Below, piece after piece: positions 46,871 to 55,416 of a DNA stretch of 64,000 bases. Numbering within the stretch: the stretch's first letter is position 1; the number at the start of each line of letters is the position of its first letter. The notes below the pieces were generated by a model. The model saw nothing but the letters and a program-made list of their open reading frames with translations. It made no database searches and was not told the origin of the DNA. This stretch comes from Bacteroidales bacterium (GTDB taxonomy: Bacteria; Bacteroidota; Bacteroidia; Bacteroidales; Tenuifilaceae), in the NCBI GenBank assembly GCA_020636845.1, contig JACJXD010000006.1, positions 62,001 through 126,000 on the forward strand. Reading direction: 5' to 3'. The translations under genes were made by a program, and so were the position numbers.

Positions 46871-49071
46871 AGTTTTACCCTTTTAAGCCGCAAACTGTTG
46901 GTAACAACCGAAACCGAACTCATTGCCATAGCCATTCCCGCAAACATAGGGTCTAATGTTATTCCCCATATTGGGTATAGCAATCCGGCTGCAATGGGGA
47001 TTCCAATTAAATTGTAGATAAACGCCCAGAACAGATTTTGTCGAATGGTTTTATTCGTTTTTCTGGAAAGATTGTACAGTTTCTTTATTAACCCGATATC
47101 GGAATTTAGTATGGTTATCTGGGCAACATCCATGGCAATGTCGGAACCTTTCCCCATTGCTATACCTACATTGGCAAGGCTTAGCGCTTGGGTGTCGTTA
47201 ATTCCGTCGCCAACCATTGCAACAACGTTGCCTTTTTGTTTTAACTTGGTTATATAGTCCGATTTATCGTTTGGATTAAGTTGTGCGTGAAATTCTTTTA
47301 TGCCCAATTCCTCTGCCACAGCTTTAGCCGATTCAAGTTGGTCGCCGGTAAGCATAATTGGAGTAATGCCTTTTTTGTAGAGCCATTTAACCGTTCGCTT
47401 TGCCGATTCTTTTACAACGTCTGCAATTAGAAAAGCGGCAACGAGTTTGCTGTTTTCAGCAAAAAGAACAACGGAGCCATTTCTTTTGGTTAACTTGTCA
47501 ACAGCGGTATTTTCTTCAGCAGGAATAATTACTCCGGACGATTTAATAAAATTGATATTTCCTGCTACGTATAAGTTCCCGTTAACGGAAGCCTGAACTC
47601 CTTTTCCGGCAGTTTCCCGGAAATTTTCAGGAACTAAATCTGTGTTTACATTATGCAGATGTCGAGTTATTGCATCGGCTAATGGATGTGCCGATAACAG
47701 CTCTATGGACTTAATGATTTTTGGGAGCATAGGATTGCTATCTAGCCAAATTTCATCGGAAACAATGGGAATGCCTTCGCTAAGCGTTCCCGTTTTGTCG
47801 AATATTACATGGGTTACCTTGCTAAAATCTTCGAGCGATTCTGCATTGCGAATGAGTATGTTGTTTTCGGCGGCTTTTCCAATTCCAACGATAATGGCAG
47901 TTGGGGTAGCCAAGCCTAATGCACAAGGACAAGCAATAGCCAATACCGATACAAGTGCAATTATTCCATGGGTTAATCCTCCCGAGGTGTCGAATATGTT
48001 CCAAATAATTAGCGATAGAATGGCAATTGATAGAACAACAGGAACAAATATTCCGGCAATTTTATCGGCTATGCGTTGAACTTCGGCTTTGGAATTTTGA
48101 GCATTTTCGACCGTAGAAATAATTCTTCCTAAAACCGATTCCGAGCCAATTTGTGTGGCAATTACCCTTAAACTTCCTTTTTGGTTCATTGTTCCAGCCC
48201 AAACCTTGGAGCCTTTTTCTTTTAAAGTTGGGAGGGGTTCACCTGTAATTGAACTTTCCTCAACCCAACTTTCACCATCGCTAACATTTCCATCAACGGG
48301 AATTCGCTTGCCCGGTTTTATTAGAATCTCATCGTCTTTTTTTAATTGAGCAATGGGAACTTCAGTAAAAATGCCATTTTGAATTATAGTAGCCTTTTCG
48401 GGCTGCAGGCCCATGAGTTTTTTTATCGACGACGAAGTTTGATTCTTGGCTTTTTCTTCCAGCCATTTTCCTAAAAGTATAAAAGCAATTATAACCGATG
48501 CCGATTCGAAGTAGAGATGAGGAGTTATGCCTCTGCTTAACCAAAAATTGGGATAGATGGTATTGAACAGGCTGAAAATATAGGCTATGGATGTACTTAA
48601 CGCTACAAGCGTATCCATGTTGGCTTTAAAATGCTTAGTCTGTTTCCATGCGTTTATAAAAAAGTTTCGTCCGAACCAAAATACTACGGGGGTAGCAAGA
48701 ATTAGCGAAATTATTGGGGTAAATTTCCATTTTGAGAATACCATTCCCAAGATAACAAGTGGTAAGGAGAATATTGCAGATAGGATAAAACGCTTGCGGT
48801 AGGTTTGTATTTCTTTGGCTTTTAGCGACGAGGCGGCTTTAACGGCATCGTCGGCGTCGGTAATAATGTCGTAACCTGCCGACTGTACGGCTTCCTTTAA
48901 TTTATTTATGTTGGTTTTGTTTGGGTCGAATTGAACCCAAAGTGTATTGTTGGCAAAATTTACGCCGGCATCGGTTACTCCGTTGCTTTTCTTTACTACA
49001 TTTTCAACGGTAATGGCACATCCTGCACATGACATGCCTTCTACGGGAACTATTTTCTTTTCTACCGACAT
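46867..49071 (-). CDS. copA: Copper-translocating P1B-type ATPase
   Basis: Heavy-metal efflux ATPase of 734 residues. One N-terminal HMA domain has GMSCAGCA (C15, C18). Eight membrane helices include the copper-specific C381-P-C383 (ACPCALGLATPT). The phosphorylated aspartate is D425 (FDKTGTLSEG), followed by the hinge GDGINDTQAL. The helix 8 motif (FAGMAMAMSSVSVVTNSLR) is that of P1B-1 Cu(I) pumps. No copper chaperone or CueR-type regulator lies adjacent. Confidence 0.93.
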   Translation of the reverse strand: MSVEKKIVPVEGMSCAGCAITVENVVKKSNGVTDAGVNFANNTLWVQFDPNKTNINKLKEAVQSAGYDIITDADDAVKAASSLKAKEIQTYRKRFILSAIFSLPLVILGMVFSKWKFTPIISLILATPVVFWFGRNFFINAWKQTKHFKANMDTLVALSTSIAYIFSLFNTIYPNFWLSRGITPHLYFESASVIIAFILLGKWLEEKAKNQTSSSIKKLMGLQPEKATIIQNGIFTEVPIAQLKKDDEILIKPGKRIPVDGNVSDGESWVEESSITGEPLPTLKEKGSKVWAGTMNQKGSLRVIATQIGSESVLGRIISTVENAQNSKAEVQRIADKIAGIFVPVVLSIAILSLIIWNIFDTSGGLTHGIIALVSVLAIACPCALGLATPTAIIVGIGKAAENNILIRNAESLEDFSKVTHVIFDKTGTLSEGIPIVSDEIWLDSNPMLPKIIKSIELLSAHPLADAITRHLHNVNTDLVPENFRETAGKGVQASVNGNLYVAGNINFIKSSGVIIPAEENTAVDKLTKRNGSVVLFAENSKLVAAFLIADVVKESAKRTVKWLYKKGITPIMLTGDQLESAKAVAEELGIKEFHAQLNPNDKSDYITKLKQKGNVVAMVGDGINDTQALSLANVGIAMGKGSDIAMDVAQITILNSDIGLIKKLYNLSRKTNKTIRQNLFWAFIYNLIGIPIAAGLLYPIWGITLDPMFAGMAMAMSSVSVVTNSLRLKRVKL

Positions 49072-49172
49072 ACTCTTGTTTTTTACTTAAACAACGCAAC
49101 TTTGAAATGGTTTGTAGATGAAACATACAAATTTACTTCAACACGGCATCTTTTGAACTTGATATATATCAA

Positions 49173-49206
49173 AAAAGGCCGGAAGCAATTGCTACTTCAG
49201 CCTTTT
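49173..49206 (-). terminator. Terminator after the groES gene
   Basis: AAAAGGC/GCCTTTT with an inner GAAG/CTTC stem; on the minus strand it ends in CCTTTTTT. It lies 46 bases past the groES stop. Confidence 0.75.
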
Positions 49207-49251
49207 GTAAATCGATAAATATTGTTAAGACAAAGGTTATCCCAATCGAAA

Positions 49252-49539
49252 CTAAATTTCTTCTGTTTCAACAACTTTTGCCAGCAAGTCGGCGTATGGT
49301 ATGAGCAAATATTTTTTGCCTTCGAATTCTACCTCGGTACCCGAGAATTTCTTAAAAACAACCATGTCGTTAATGGAGATTTCGGCGTTTTCTACATTGC
49401 CAACCGCTATTACCTTAGCCCATTGGGGTTTCTCCTTTACAGTATCTGGAATAATGATTCCCGATGCGGTGGTGGATGGATTCAAATCCTCGTTCAAATC
49501 TAAAATAACGTGTTGATTTAAAGGTACTAGTTCTTTCAT
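49252..49539 (-). CDS. groES: Co-chaperonin GroES (Cpn10), stand-alone
   Basis: A 95-residue Cpn10. It has the lead strand PLNQHVILDLNE, a mobile-loop region (STTASGIIIPDTVKEKPQ), the dome-side AKVIAVGN and the C-terminal KKYLLIPYADLLAKV. No groEL follows or precedes it; terminators and unrelated genes lie on both sides. It may be an extra copy besides a groESL operon elsewhere. Confidence 0.85.
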   Translation of the reverse strand: MKELVPLNQHVILDLNEDLNPSTTASGIIIPDTVKEKPQWAKVIAVGNVENAEISINDMVVFKKFSGTEVEFEGKKYLLIPYADLLAKVVETEEI

Positions 49540-49586
49540 TTCTATTAGTATTTAGTTTTTACAAAATTATTGTCCTAAAAAGGTGA

Positions 49587-50165
49587 TTATGCCTGAATGT
49601 TAAGTAACCGTTTGATTTTTGCTTGATCGAAGCCTACAACCCATTCTCCTCCAATATTTGTTTGTGGTACTCCTTGCTGTCCGGTTGCCGAAACCATTTG
49701 CCTTGCAGCATCCTGATTTCTGGATACATCAATATCGCTGAACGCTACTCCATTTTTACGAAGGAACGATTTTAGCGCATTACACCAGGAACATGTTGGG
49801 GTAGAGTAAACCGTAACACTTTTTTGTTGATTGCTGCTAGATGCCTTCTGCGCGTAAACGGCATTTTCGAATAGTTGTTTATAGAACGATTCATCGTGGC
49901 ATCCTTTTATTACATCCTTAAGTTCTCCTCTGTCGAAAATGAGTAACGACGGAGCCGTTGTTATCTCGTAATGTTTGTGTATTTCAGGATATTCGGGAGC
50001 GTTTACAAAGTATATATTTTTGATGTTTGCCGAATTGGAAGCGTCTTGCAGCGTTCTGTACGCACAATCGCTGACTCCTGTTCCCTTTTTAAAAACGAGC
50101 AAGTATGCTTTGTCTGTTTTATCGATATGCTGTTTAAACTCCGACAATGTTTTAACTTCTTTCAT
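49587..50165 (-). CDS. Thioredoxin-fold / glutaredoxin fusion protein
   Basis: A 192-residue protein of two thioredoxin folds. The first (residues 1-105) has the cis-Pro strand TTAPSLLIFDRGE but no CxxC; only C34 and C89 are present. The second (116-192) is glutaredoxin/NrdH-like, with TPTCSWCNALKSFL (C125, C128), the cis-Pro GVPQTNIGG and WVVGFD. It resembles thiol proteins of the YruB/UXX-star kind. Only the C-terminal domain should carry out disulfide exchange, the first perhaps being a binding domain. Two palindromes lie 37-93 bases before the start. Confidence 0.85.
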   Translation of the reverse strand: MKEVKTLSEFKQHIDKTDKAYLLVFKKGTGVSDCAYRTLQDASNSANIKNIYFVNAPEYPEIHKHYEITTAPSLLIFDRGELKDVIKGCHDESFYKQLFENAVYAQKASSSNQQKSVTVYSTPTCSWCNALKSFLRKNGVAFSDIDVSRNQDAARQMVSATGQQGVPQTNIGGEWVVGFDQAKIKRLLNIQA

Positions 50166-50201
50166 GGTCTTCTATTTTAGCGTTGTAACTCTCTATATTC
50201 A

Positions 50202-50220
50202 TATATTATGCCATAATATA
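50202..50220. promoter_or_regulatory. Palindrome TATATTATG-C-CATAATATA
   Basis: Perfect 9-base arms around one base, 37 bases before the thioredoxin-glutaredoxin start. Shares the half-site ATATTWTG with the next palindrome. Confidence 0.5.
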
Positions 50221-50235
50221 AATATGTAAATAAGT

Positions 50236-50258
50236 CATATTTTGGTTGACAAAATATG
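50236..50258. promoter_or_regulatory. Palindrome CATATTTTG-N5-CAAAATATG
   Basis: Perfect 9-base arms around GTTGA, 15 bases beyond the first palindrome. Its half-site ATATTTTG differs by one base from ATATTATG of the first. The pair looks like a double operator. Confidence 0.55.
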
Positions 50259-50470
50259 TCGTTGGTATGCAAAGTTGTCAGGTGCGTGAATAATTGATAA
50301 TTATAAACGTTTGTCCGTTAAAATTTAGGTTTTATCACGTACGGAGGTTTGTTTAAATAAATTGTGATGAGAATTGTAGCTCCTATACAGTTAAAACGTA
50401 AATTATATTAAGAAATAAAATTCTATTTTTGATGTGAATTAAGTATGTGATATTCAGGAAAGTTTAGATT

Positions 50471-52207
50471 ATGTTTAGACGTTTAAAGTTTTTACCTCGC
50501 ATAGCATATTTTATATTGATTTTTTTCAATATATGTATAGGTTTCCCTGTTGTTGTGCAGGCACAAATATCTGCCGAAGATTTTATTGAACAGGCTGTTG
50601 AGAGTGAAAAAAAAGGCGACATTAATCAGGCTGTTTTTTATTATAATAAGGCGGCTAACTCTTATTGGAAAAACAGCGAGTTAACCAATGCCATAAAGTA
50701 TTTTAAAAAGGCACTGAAAAATGTTGAAACTATTGGAAATGTAAATGGAATTAAGGCGGTTTGTTCGAATCTTGGATTCATTTATTCCGATTTAGGCGAT
50801 TATCAGAATGCCAAGGAAAATTTTCAAAAAGCAGTAGAGTCAGCAGAAAACCTCAAGCAAAAGCCGGATATTGCTCAGGGGAAAATAAATTTATCTTCGG
50901 CACTTATTGAGTTAGGAGAGTTAGAAATTTCATTAAAAATTTTGCAGGAAGCGCTACAAATTGCGCAGGAAATAGATAATGCAAAAATACTGCGGAATGT
51001 TTATTACAACTTCAACAAAACATACGAAAAAATGGGCAATGTCGATAAGGCGAACGAGTATTTTTCGCTTTATGCAATGCTTACAAAAAAGATACAGGCA
51101 GAGGAGATAAAACTTCGAGAGGAAAGGGCAAATGCAATTGCCGATAGTGCAAAAATGGCAGTTAAGCAAATATCTTCGGAAAAAGAAATTACAGCCCAAC
51201 GGCTAACCAAAACAAGCGAGGAGTTAAAGGAAAGAACTACGGCTCTCAGACAGGTCGAAAATGTTACAAAGGAGCAGAAGATGAAAATAGACCTGTTGAC
51301 TACGGAAATGAAGTTACGGGAGGCGGAGTTGGCACGACAAAAATTATTACAAAAGGTTTATATAGGGCTTATTATATTTTCCTTAGCGTTTGCTGGTTTA
51401 ATATTTTGGGCTTATAACGAAAAAAAGAAGGCAAACAAGTTGCTATGGGAGAAGAATGCGGAAATTACCAGACAGAAGGAGGAAATATCGAAACAAGCCG
51501 ATGAGTTAAGGGAGTTGAATGCTTTAAAGGATAAGTTATTTTCGATAATTGCCCACGATTTGCGAAGTCCTTTGTTTTCGCTTATTGCCATGCTAAATAT
51601 TGCACAGGAAGGGCATTTTACCGAGGATAGTTTTAAGGAAATATTAGGTGAACTTTCAACAAACGTGAGTCATACAACGGCTTTGTTGGAGAATTTGCTG
51701 TCATGGGCTAAGAATCAAATGCACGGCACAAAGGTAAATCTTGTTAATTTCGATTTAAACGAGATAGTTAACTCCCGAGTGCTGCTATTGAAAGATGCTG
51801 CCAATAAAAAGGAAATTGCCATAAACAATAGGATTAAGGATGCTTCGTTTGTATATGCCGATAAGGACATGGTTGACATTGTGATAAGAAACTTGGTATC
51901 CAATGCAATTAAGTTTTGCCGGGCAAACGATAAAATAAGCCTATGGAGTTCAATTAACGACGGTAAGGTTACCATTTGTGTTGAGGATACTGGAATAGGT
52001 ATTTCGCAGGAAAATTTGAAAAAACTTTTCCTTAATCAAATGAATTCAACTCGTGGAACCTCGAACGAAAAAGGAACGGGATTAGGCCTTATTCTTTGCA
52101 AAGAGTTTGTCGAAATGAACGGAGGTGAAATTTGGGCAGAAAGCCAACCCGAGATGGGCAGTAAGTTTTTTATTACACTTCCTGTTGCTAAAATTAGTAA
52201 GGTTTAG
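50471..52207 (+). CDS. TPR-domain sensor histidine kinase
   Basis: A 578-residue membrane kinase: signal peptide (IAYFILIFFNICIGFPVVVQ), periplasmic TPR units (residues about 40-215), coiled coil, a transmembrane helix (VYIGLIIFSLAFAGLIFWAY, about 295-314), a second coiled coil, then HisKA with H362 (FSIIAHDLRSPLFSL) and an ATPase domain (N-box NLVSNAIKFC, G1 VEDTGIGIS, G2 GTGLGLILCKEF). There is no receiver domain. Its front half has the same layout as the SpoIIE phosphatase at 33878-35767. The partner regulator is not adjacent; two response regulator genes lie 1.7-2.6 kb downstream. Confidence 0.92.
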   Translation: MFRRLKFLPRIAYFILIFFNICIGFPVVVQAQISAEDFIEQAVESEKKGDINQAVFYYNKAANSYWKNSELTNAIKYFKKALKNVETIGNVNGIKAVCSNLGFIYSDLGDYQNAKENFQKAVESAENLKQKPDIAQGKINLSSALIELGELEISLKILQEALQIAQEIDNAKILRNVYYNFNKTYEKMGNVDKANEYFSLYAMLTKKIQAEEIKLREERANAIADSAKMAVKQISSEKEITAQRLTKTSEELKERTTALRQVENVTKEQKMKIDLLTTEMKLREAELARQKLLQKVYIGLIIFSLAFAGLIFWAYNEKKKANKLLWEKNAEITRQKEEISKQADELRELNALKDKLFSIIAHDLRSPLFSLIAMLNIAQEGHFTEDSFKEILGELSTNVSHTTALLENLLSWAKNQMHGTKVNLVNFDLNEIVNSRVLLLKDAANKKEIAINNRIKDASFVYADKDMVDIVIRNLVSNAIKFCRANDKISLWSSINDGKVTICVEDTGIGISQENLKKLFLNQMNSTRGTSNEKGTGLGLILCKEFVEMNGGEIWAESQPEMGSKFFITLPVAKISKV

Positions 52208-52405
52208 TTTTCTTTCAACATTTCCATTGTTTTTGCTTTTCAATAGGGAAATTTTCAAACGCGTGTTTCTTAAGAACTCTAAAGAGTCGGTATTCCCATA
52301 ATATTGTGTCAGAGTCAGCATTAAATATTTGGATGACGGATTGACTCGTTATAAATAAACGCGTATATTTAAAAAGTAATTGAATGAAATTATAATTCTC
52401 TCCCT

Positions 52406-53101
52406 ATGAGCCACGACCTTATTAAATATTTTTCCAATCGTAATAGCAGAACTAAGCAACTGCTTAAGGAACCTGGTCCGGTTGTTACTATATCGCGGGA
52501 AATGGGGTGTCCTGGAACGTCGGTTACGTCAAAATTGGTGCAGGAAATTAACCATAGGTATAAATTTAAAGATGAAGACCTTTGGAAGTGGCTGGAAAAG
52601 GATAGGGTATTAAAATTAGCCTCGAAGTTATTGGGGCTGCCTCAGGAAGATATTGATTATGTTTTTGAAGCGAAACGGAAGGGTATTATGACAGAGATAC
52701 TCCAGTCGATGTCTATGAAGTATTATAAGAGCGATAGGAGAATCCAGAATACGGTGAAAAGTGTTATTCGTTCAGAAGCATCAAAGGGAAGGGTAGTTAT
52801 TTTGGGGAGAGGTGGTGTTGCTATAACTAGGGATATTCCAAGGTCTTTACATATTCATATAGAAGCTCCATTTGAATGGCGAGTTTTACGGGTCGAAGAG
52901 AAGTACAAATTCGATACTAAAGCCGCCGAGTTTTATGTAAAAGAAATTGATAAAAAACGAGAGGAAGTAAGAACATATTTTGGTGGAAAAGATACCGATT
53001 ATACTCGTTTCGATATCACATTCAACGCAATGACTATTTCTATTGATGAGATGGTTGATATTATAATTCACGCAATGGAAGTGCGAGATATAATATACTA
53101 G
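52406..53101 (+). CDS. Cytidylate kinase-like family protein
   Basis: A 231-residue protein of the Cytidylate_kin2-like type. The phosphate-binding segment is VVTISREMGCPGTSVTSKLV, in which SREMGCPGT takes the place of a standard P-loop, and RVVILGRGGVAITRDIPRS is the second family signature. The lid and the C-terminal helix (DEMVDIIIHAME) are present. Family members are not proven CMP kinases, so the substrate is open. Its TAG stop shares the palindrome CTAG with the stop of converging mntP. Confidence 0.82.
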   Translation: MSHDLIKYFSNRNSRTKQLLKEPGPVVTISREMGCPGTSVTSKLVQEINHRYKFKDEDLWKWLEKDRVLKLASKLLGLPQEDIDYVFEAKRKGIMTEILQSMSMKYYKSDRRIQNTVKSVIRSEASKGRVVILGRGGVAITRDIPRSLHIHIEAPFEWRVLRVEEKYKFDTKAAEFYVKEIDKKREEVRTYFGGKDTDYTRFDITFNAMTISIDEMVDIIIHAMEVRDIIY

Positions 53102-53676
53102 GGAAGTATTCCTAAATGCTCCAATACAATTTTAACTCCAATAGCAATTAAAATAATTCCACCTAGAATTTCCATTCGTTGTCCCAATTTGCCTCCAATC
53201 TTTTTCCCAAAAAGCATTCCAAGCATCGATACAATAAACGTAACAAAACCAATGGTAACGAAAGCAAGTAGAATGTTTACCTGAGTAATTGCAAAACTTA
53301 TACCTACGGCTAGAGCGTCAATGCTAGTTGCAATAGCCATGCTCAACATAACTTTAGGTTTAAGAGGATCGAATTTGCGATTTTCAACTTCTTTAAAACT
53401 TTCAATTATCATTTTTATCCCAATTATGGAAAGGAGGGCAAGGGCAATCCAGTGGTCTATTGGTTCTATGTAATTTTTAATACTTATACCGCCAAGCCAT
53501 CCAATAAGAGGCATTAGTGCTTGGAAAAATGCTAGGACGCTGGCAATTTGTATGGCTTCCCAAAAAACTATCTTATTACGTGCAATTCCGCTCGAAACAC
53601 TTACTGCAAACGTGTCAAACGATAAACCTAGAGCAATTAGAAAAAGAGTAAAAAATGGCATTCGAATTTTTTTCAA
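53098..53676 (-). CDS. mntP: Putative manganese efflux pump MntP
   Basis: A 192-residue membrane protein with six helices in two homologous halves. Each half has the family Asp motif: GLSFDTFAVSVSSG in helix 1 and ATSIDALAVGISFA in helix 4. It exports Mn(II) in characterised relatives. No MntR site or manganese riboswitch could be recognised in the 250 bases upstream. Confidence 0.92.
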   Translation of the reverse strand: MKKIRMPFFTLFLIALGLSFDTFAVSVSSGIARNKIVFWEAIQIASVLAFFQALMPLIGWLGGISIKNYIEPIDHWIALALLSIIGIKMIIESFKEVENRKFDPLKPKVMLSMAIATSIDALAVGISFAITQVNILLAFVTIGFVTFIVSMLGMLFGKKIGGKLGQRMEILGGIILIAIGVKIVLEHLGILP

Positions 53677-53940
53677 AAATAACGATTATAGAAATAATTT
53701 TGGTGCTGTGATTTAATAAATGCTTTTTCTGTTGAGATTAATGTGTTATCAATGTTTTTACTGATATTTTTTAATGTTTTTTGCTCCTTTGAAAATACTT
53801 TATATTTATTGTGATTCTGTTCAAAATGCTAAGTGAATTACCAAGTTGAGTTTGTTAATTGAAAAAAATGAGTTAAATTTGATATAACACCCCAATATAG
53901 AAAGGTTCTGTATTTATGGGTAATTAATTTGAAAGTTAAG

Positions 53941-54684
53941 ATGAGCGATGTTTTTAAAACGGTAATTGTCGATGATGAACCCAATTCGCGGGAAATATTA
54001 GCTCATCTTTTATCCTATCACAACGATGTTGAGTTGATTGCGAAATGCAAGGATATTAGGGAAGGGGAGCAGTCTATTGTTGAAAATACTCCGGATGTTG
54101 TTTTTCTTGACATTGAAATGCCGGGAGGCGATGGTTTTGAATTACTCGATAAGCTTCGGAGAACGGAACTTGATCCTACTATTATTTTTATAACAGCCTA
54201 TAACCAGTTTGCTATAAAGGCCATAAAGTATGCCGCTTTCGATTATTTGGTAAAGCCTATTGATATAGATGACTTGTCCGAAACGTTGAAAAGATTACGT
54301 TCGAATAATGGAAAGTTGAAAATGAAAGCGAAGGTGGATGTATTGCTGGAGCAGTTTCCTCAGTTCGAAAAGTTGAAGTTTAATACTCGGAACGGAATGA
54401 TTTTTATTAGTCCCGATGAGTTAGTCTGGTGCGAGGCTAGTGGCAGTTATTCTATTCTTCATTTTCACTCACGCAAGCAGGAAATGGTTTCTATTCCTAT
54501 AAAGAGTATAGAAGCGCAACTCAAAGGCAAATCGTTTTTTAGGATAAGCCGTTCCGCAATAATAAATCTTCGGTATTTAGTTCGCATCGACAGGAAAGCA
54601 CGTAAATGCGTGGTTCAAAAGGATCAGAAAGTGTATGAAATTTCTGCTTCTAACTCAAACTTGAAAGCTTTGGAGTGTATTTAG
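53941..54684 (+). CDS. LytTR-family response regulator
   Basis: About 247 residues from ATG 53941; a TTG 12 bases earlier is also in frame. The receiver domain has the acidic pair DDEP, phospho-acceptor D57 (VVFLDIEMPGGDGF), T in FITAY and K in YLVKPI. The C-terminal LytTR DNA-binding domain (LVWCEASGSYSILHFHSR, FFRISRSAIINLRYL) binds DNA as a beta fold. No cognate LytS-type kinase is adjacent; the TPR kinase at 50471 is a candidate partner. Confidence 0.92.
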   Translation: MSDVFKTVIVDDEPNSREILAHLLSYHNDVELIAKCKDIREGEQSIVENTPDVVFLDIEMPGGDGFELLDKLRRTELDPTIIFITAYNQFAIKAIKYAAFDYLVKPIDIDDLSETLKRLRSNNGKLKMKAKVDVLLEQFPQFEKLKFNTRNGMIFISPDELVWCEASGSYSILHFHSRKQEMVSIPIKSIEAQLKGKSFFRISRSAIINLRYLVRIDRKARKCVVQKDQKVYEISASNSNLKALECI

Positions 54685-54837
54685 TTTATAAGCTAAAAGT
54701 TAACATTCATTAAGATAAGGGATTGTTTCATAAGCTTAACTGTTAACTATGGTTAATTTTAGTATTTCGTGCTTATAATAAAAGACAAAAACTTATAACT
54801 TGCTACTACAAATTTTAACAATATTTTGGTGTTGTAA

Positions 54838-55272
54838 ATGGGGCGTTTAGCGGAATACAACTGGAAAAATAAGCTGATACTTGTTGTTGATGACGACCGG
54901 GCAAGTTCTTTGCTGTTAGAAGTATTAATATCAAAAACTGGTGCAAAAATCATTTTTGCCTCTAATGGTGAGAAAGCTATAGAAATCTTTTTAAATACCA
55001 AAGGAATCGATCTTATCCTAATGGATATTAAAATGAATGGCATGAGTGGAATCGATGCAACAAAGGTGATTAGAGGCTATGATCGTGATGTTCCTATAAT
55101 TGCTCAAACGGCTTGTGTTGTTAGCGGGGATCGAGAGTTATGCTTGAAGTCGGGTTGTAACGAGTACGTTTCAAAACCAATTATTGCGGAAGATTTAATG
55201 AAGCTTATGAATAGTTTCTTGGATAGTTCTATCGTTAGAAGAAGTTCTCCCACGTTGTTTTCGAAAAACTGA
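54838..55272 (+). CDS. Single-domain response regulator (receiver only)
   Basis: A 144-residue CheY-like protein. Acidic residues D18-D20 (VVDDDRASS), phospho-acceptor D63 (LILMDIKMNGMSG), the switch threonine in IIAQTACV and the lysine in YVSKPI are all present. There is no output domain, so it should act through protein contact, as receivers detached from hybrid kinases do. It lies 150 bases after the LytTR gene and may be expressed with it. Confidence 0.9.
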   Translation: MGRLAEYNWKNKLILVVDDDRASSLLLEVLISKTGAKIIFASNGEKAIEIFLNTKGIDLILMDIKMNGMSGIDATKVIRGYDRDVPIIAQTACVVSGDRELCLKSGCNEYVSKPIIAEDLMKLMNSFLDSSIVRRSSPTLFSKN

Positions 55273-55416
55273 TTTTGGGAAAGTTCCCGATTCGTTAAAT
55301 TCACTTTTTATTTTCTGTATGTTGACGTTTTTTAGAAGCAAAACTTTTGCTTCAGCAGGTTTGTTAATTATTTTTTGCATACAGTTAAATGCGCTTTTTT
55401 GAATTAATTTTGTGGT

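Larger units (their letters stand above)
50166..50470. other. 305-base divergent gap with two operator-like palindromes
   Basis: No gene is seen. The half near the glutaredoxin-like gene contains the two inverted repeats listed separately. Near the kinase gene TATTTTTG (50424-50431) could be a -7 box, but it lacks a -33 partner. Confidence 0.45.

Noticed and set aside
46867..49071. Zinc/cadmium ATPase (ZntA-like)
   Set aside because: The CPC motif combined with the helix 8 sequence MAMSSVSVVTNSLR belongs to the copper type.
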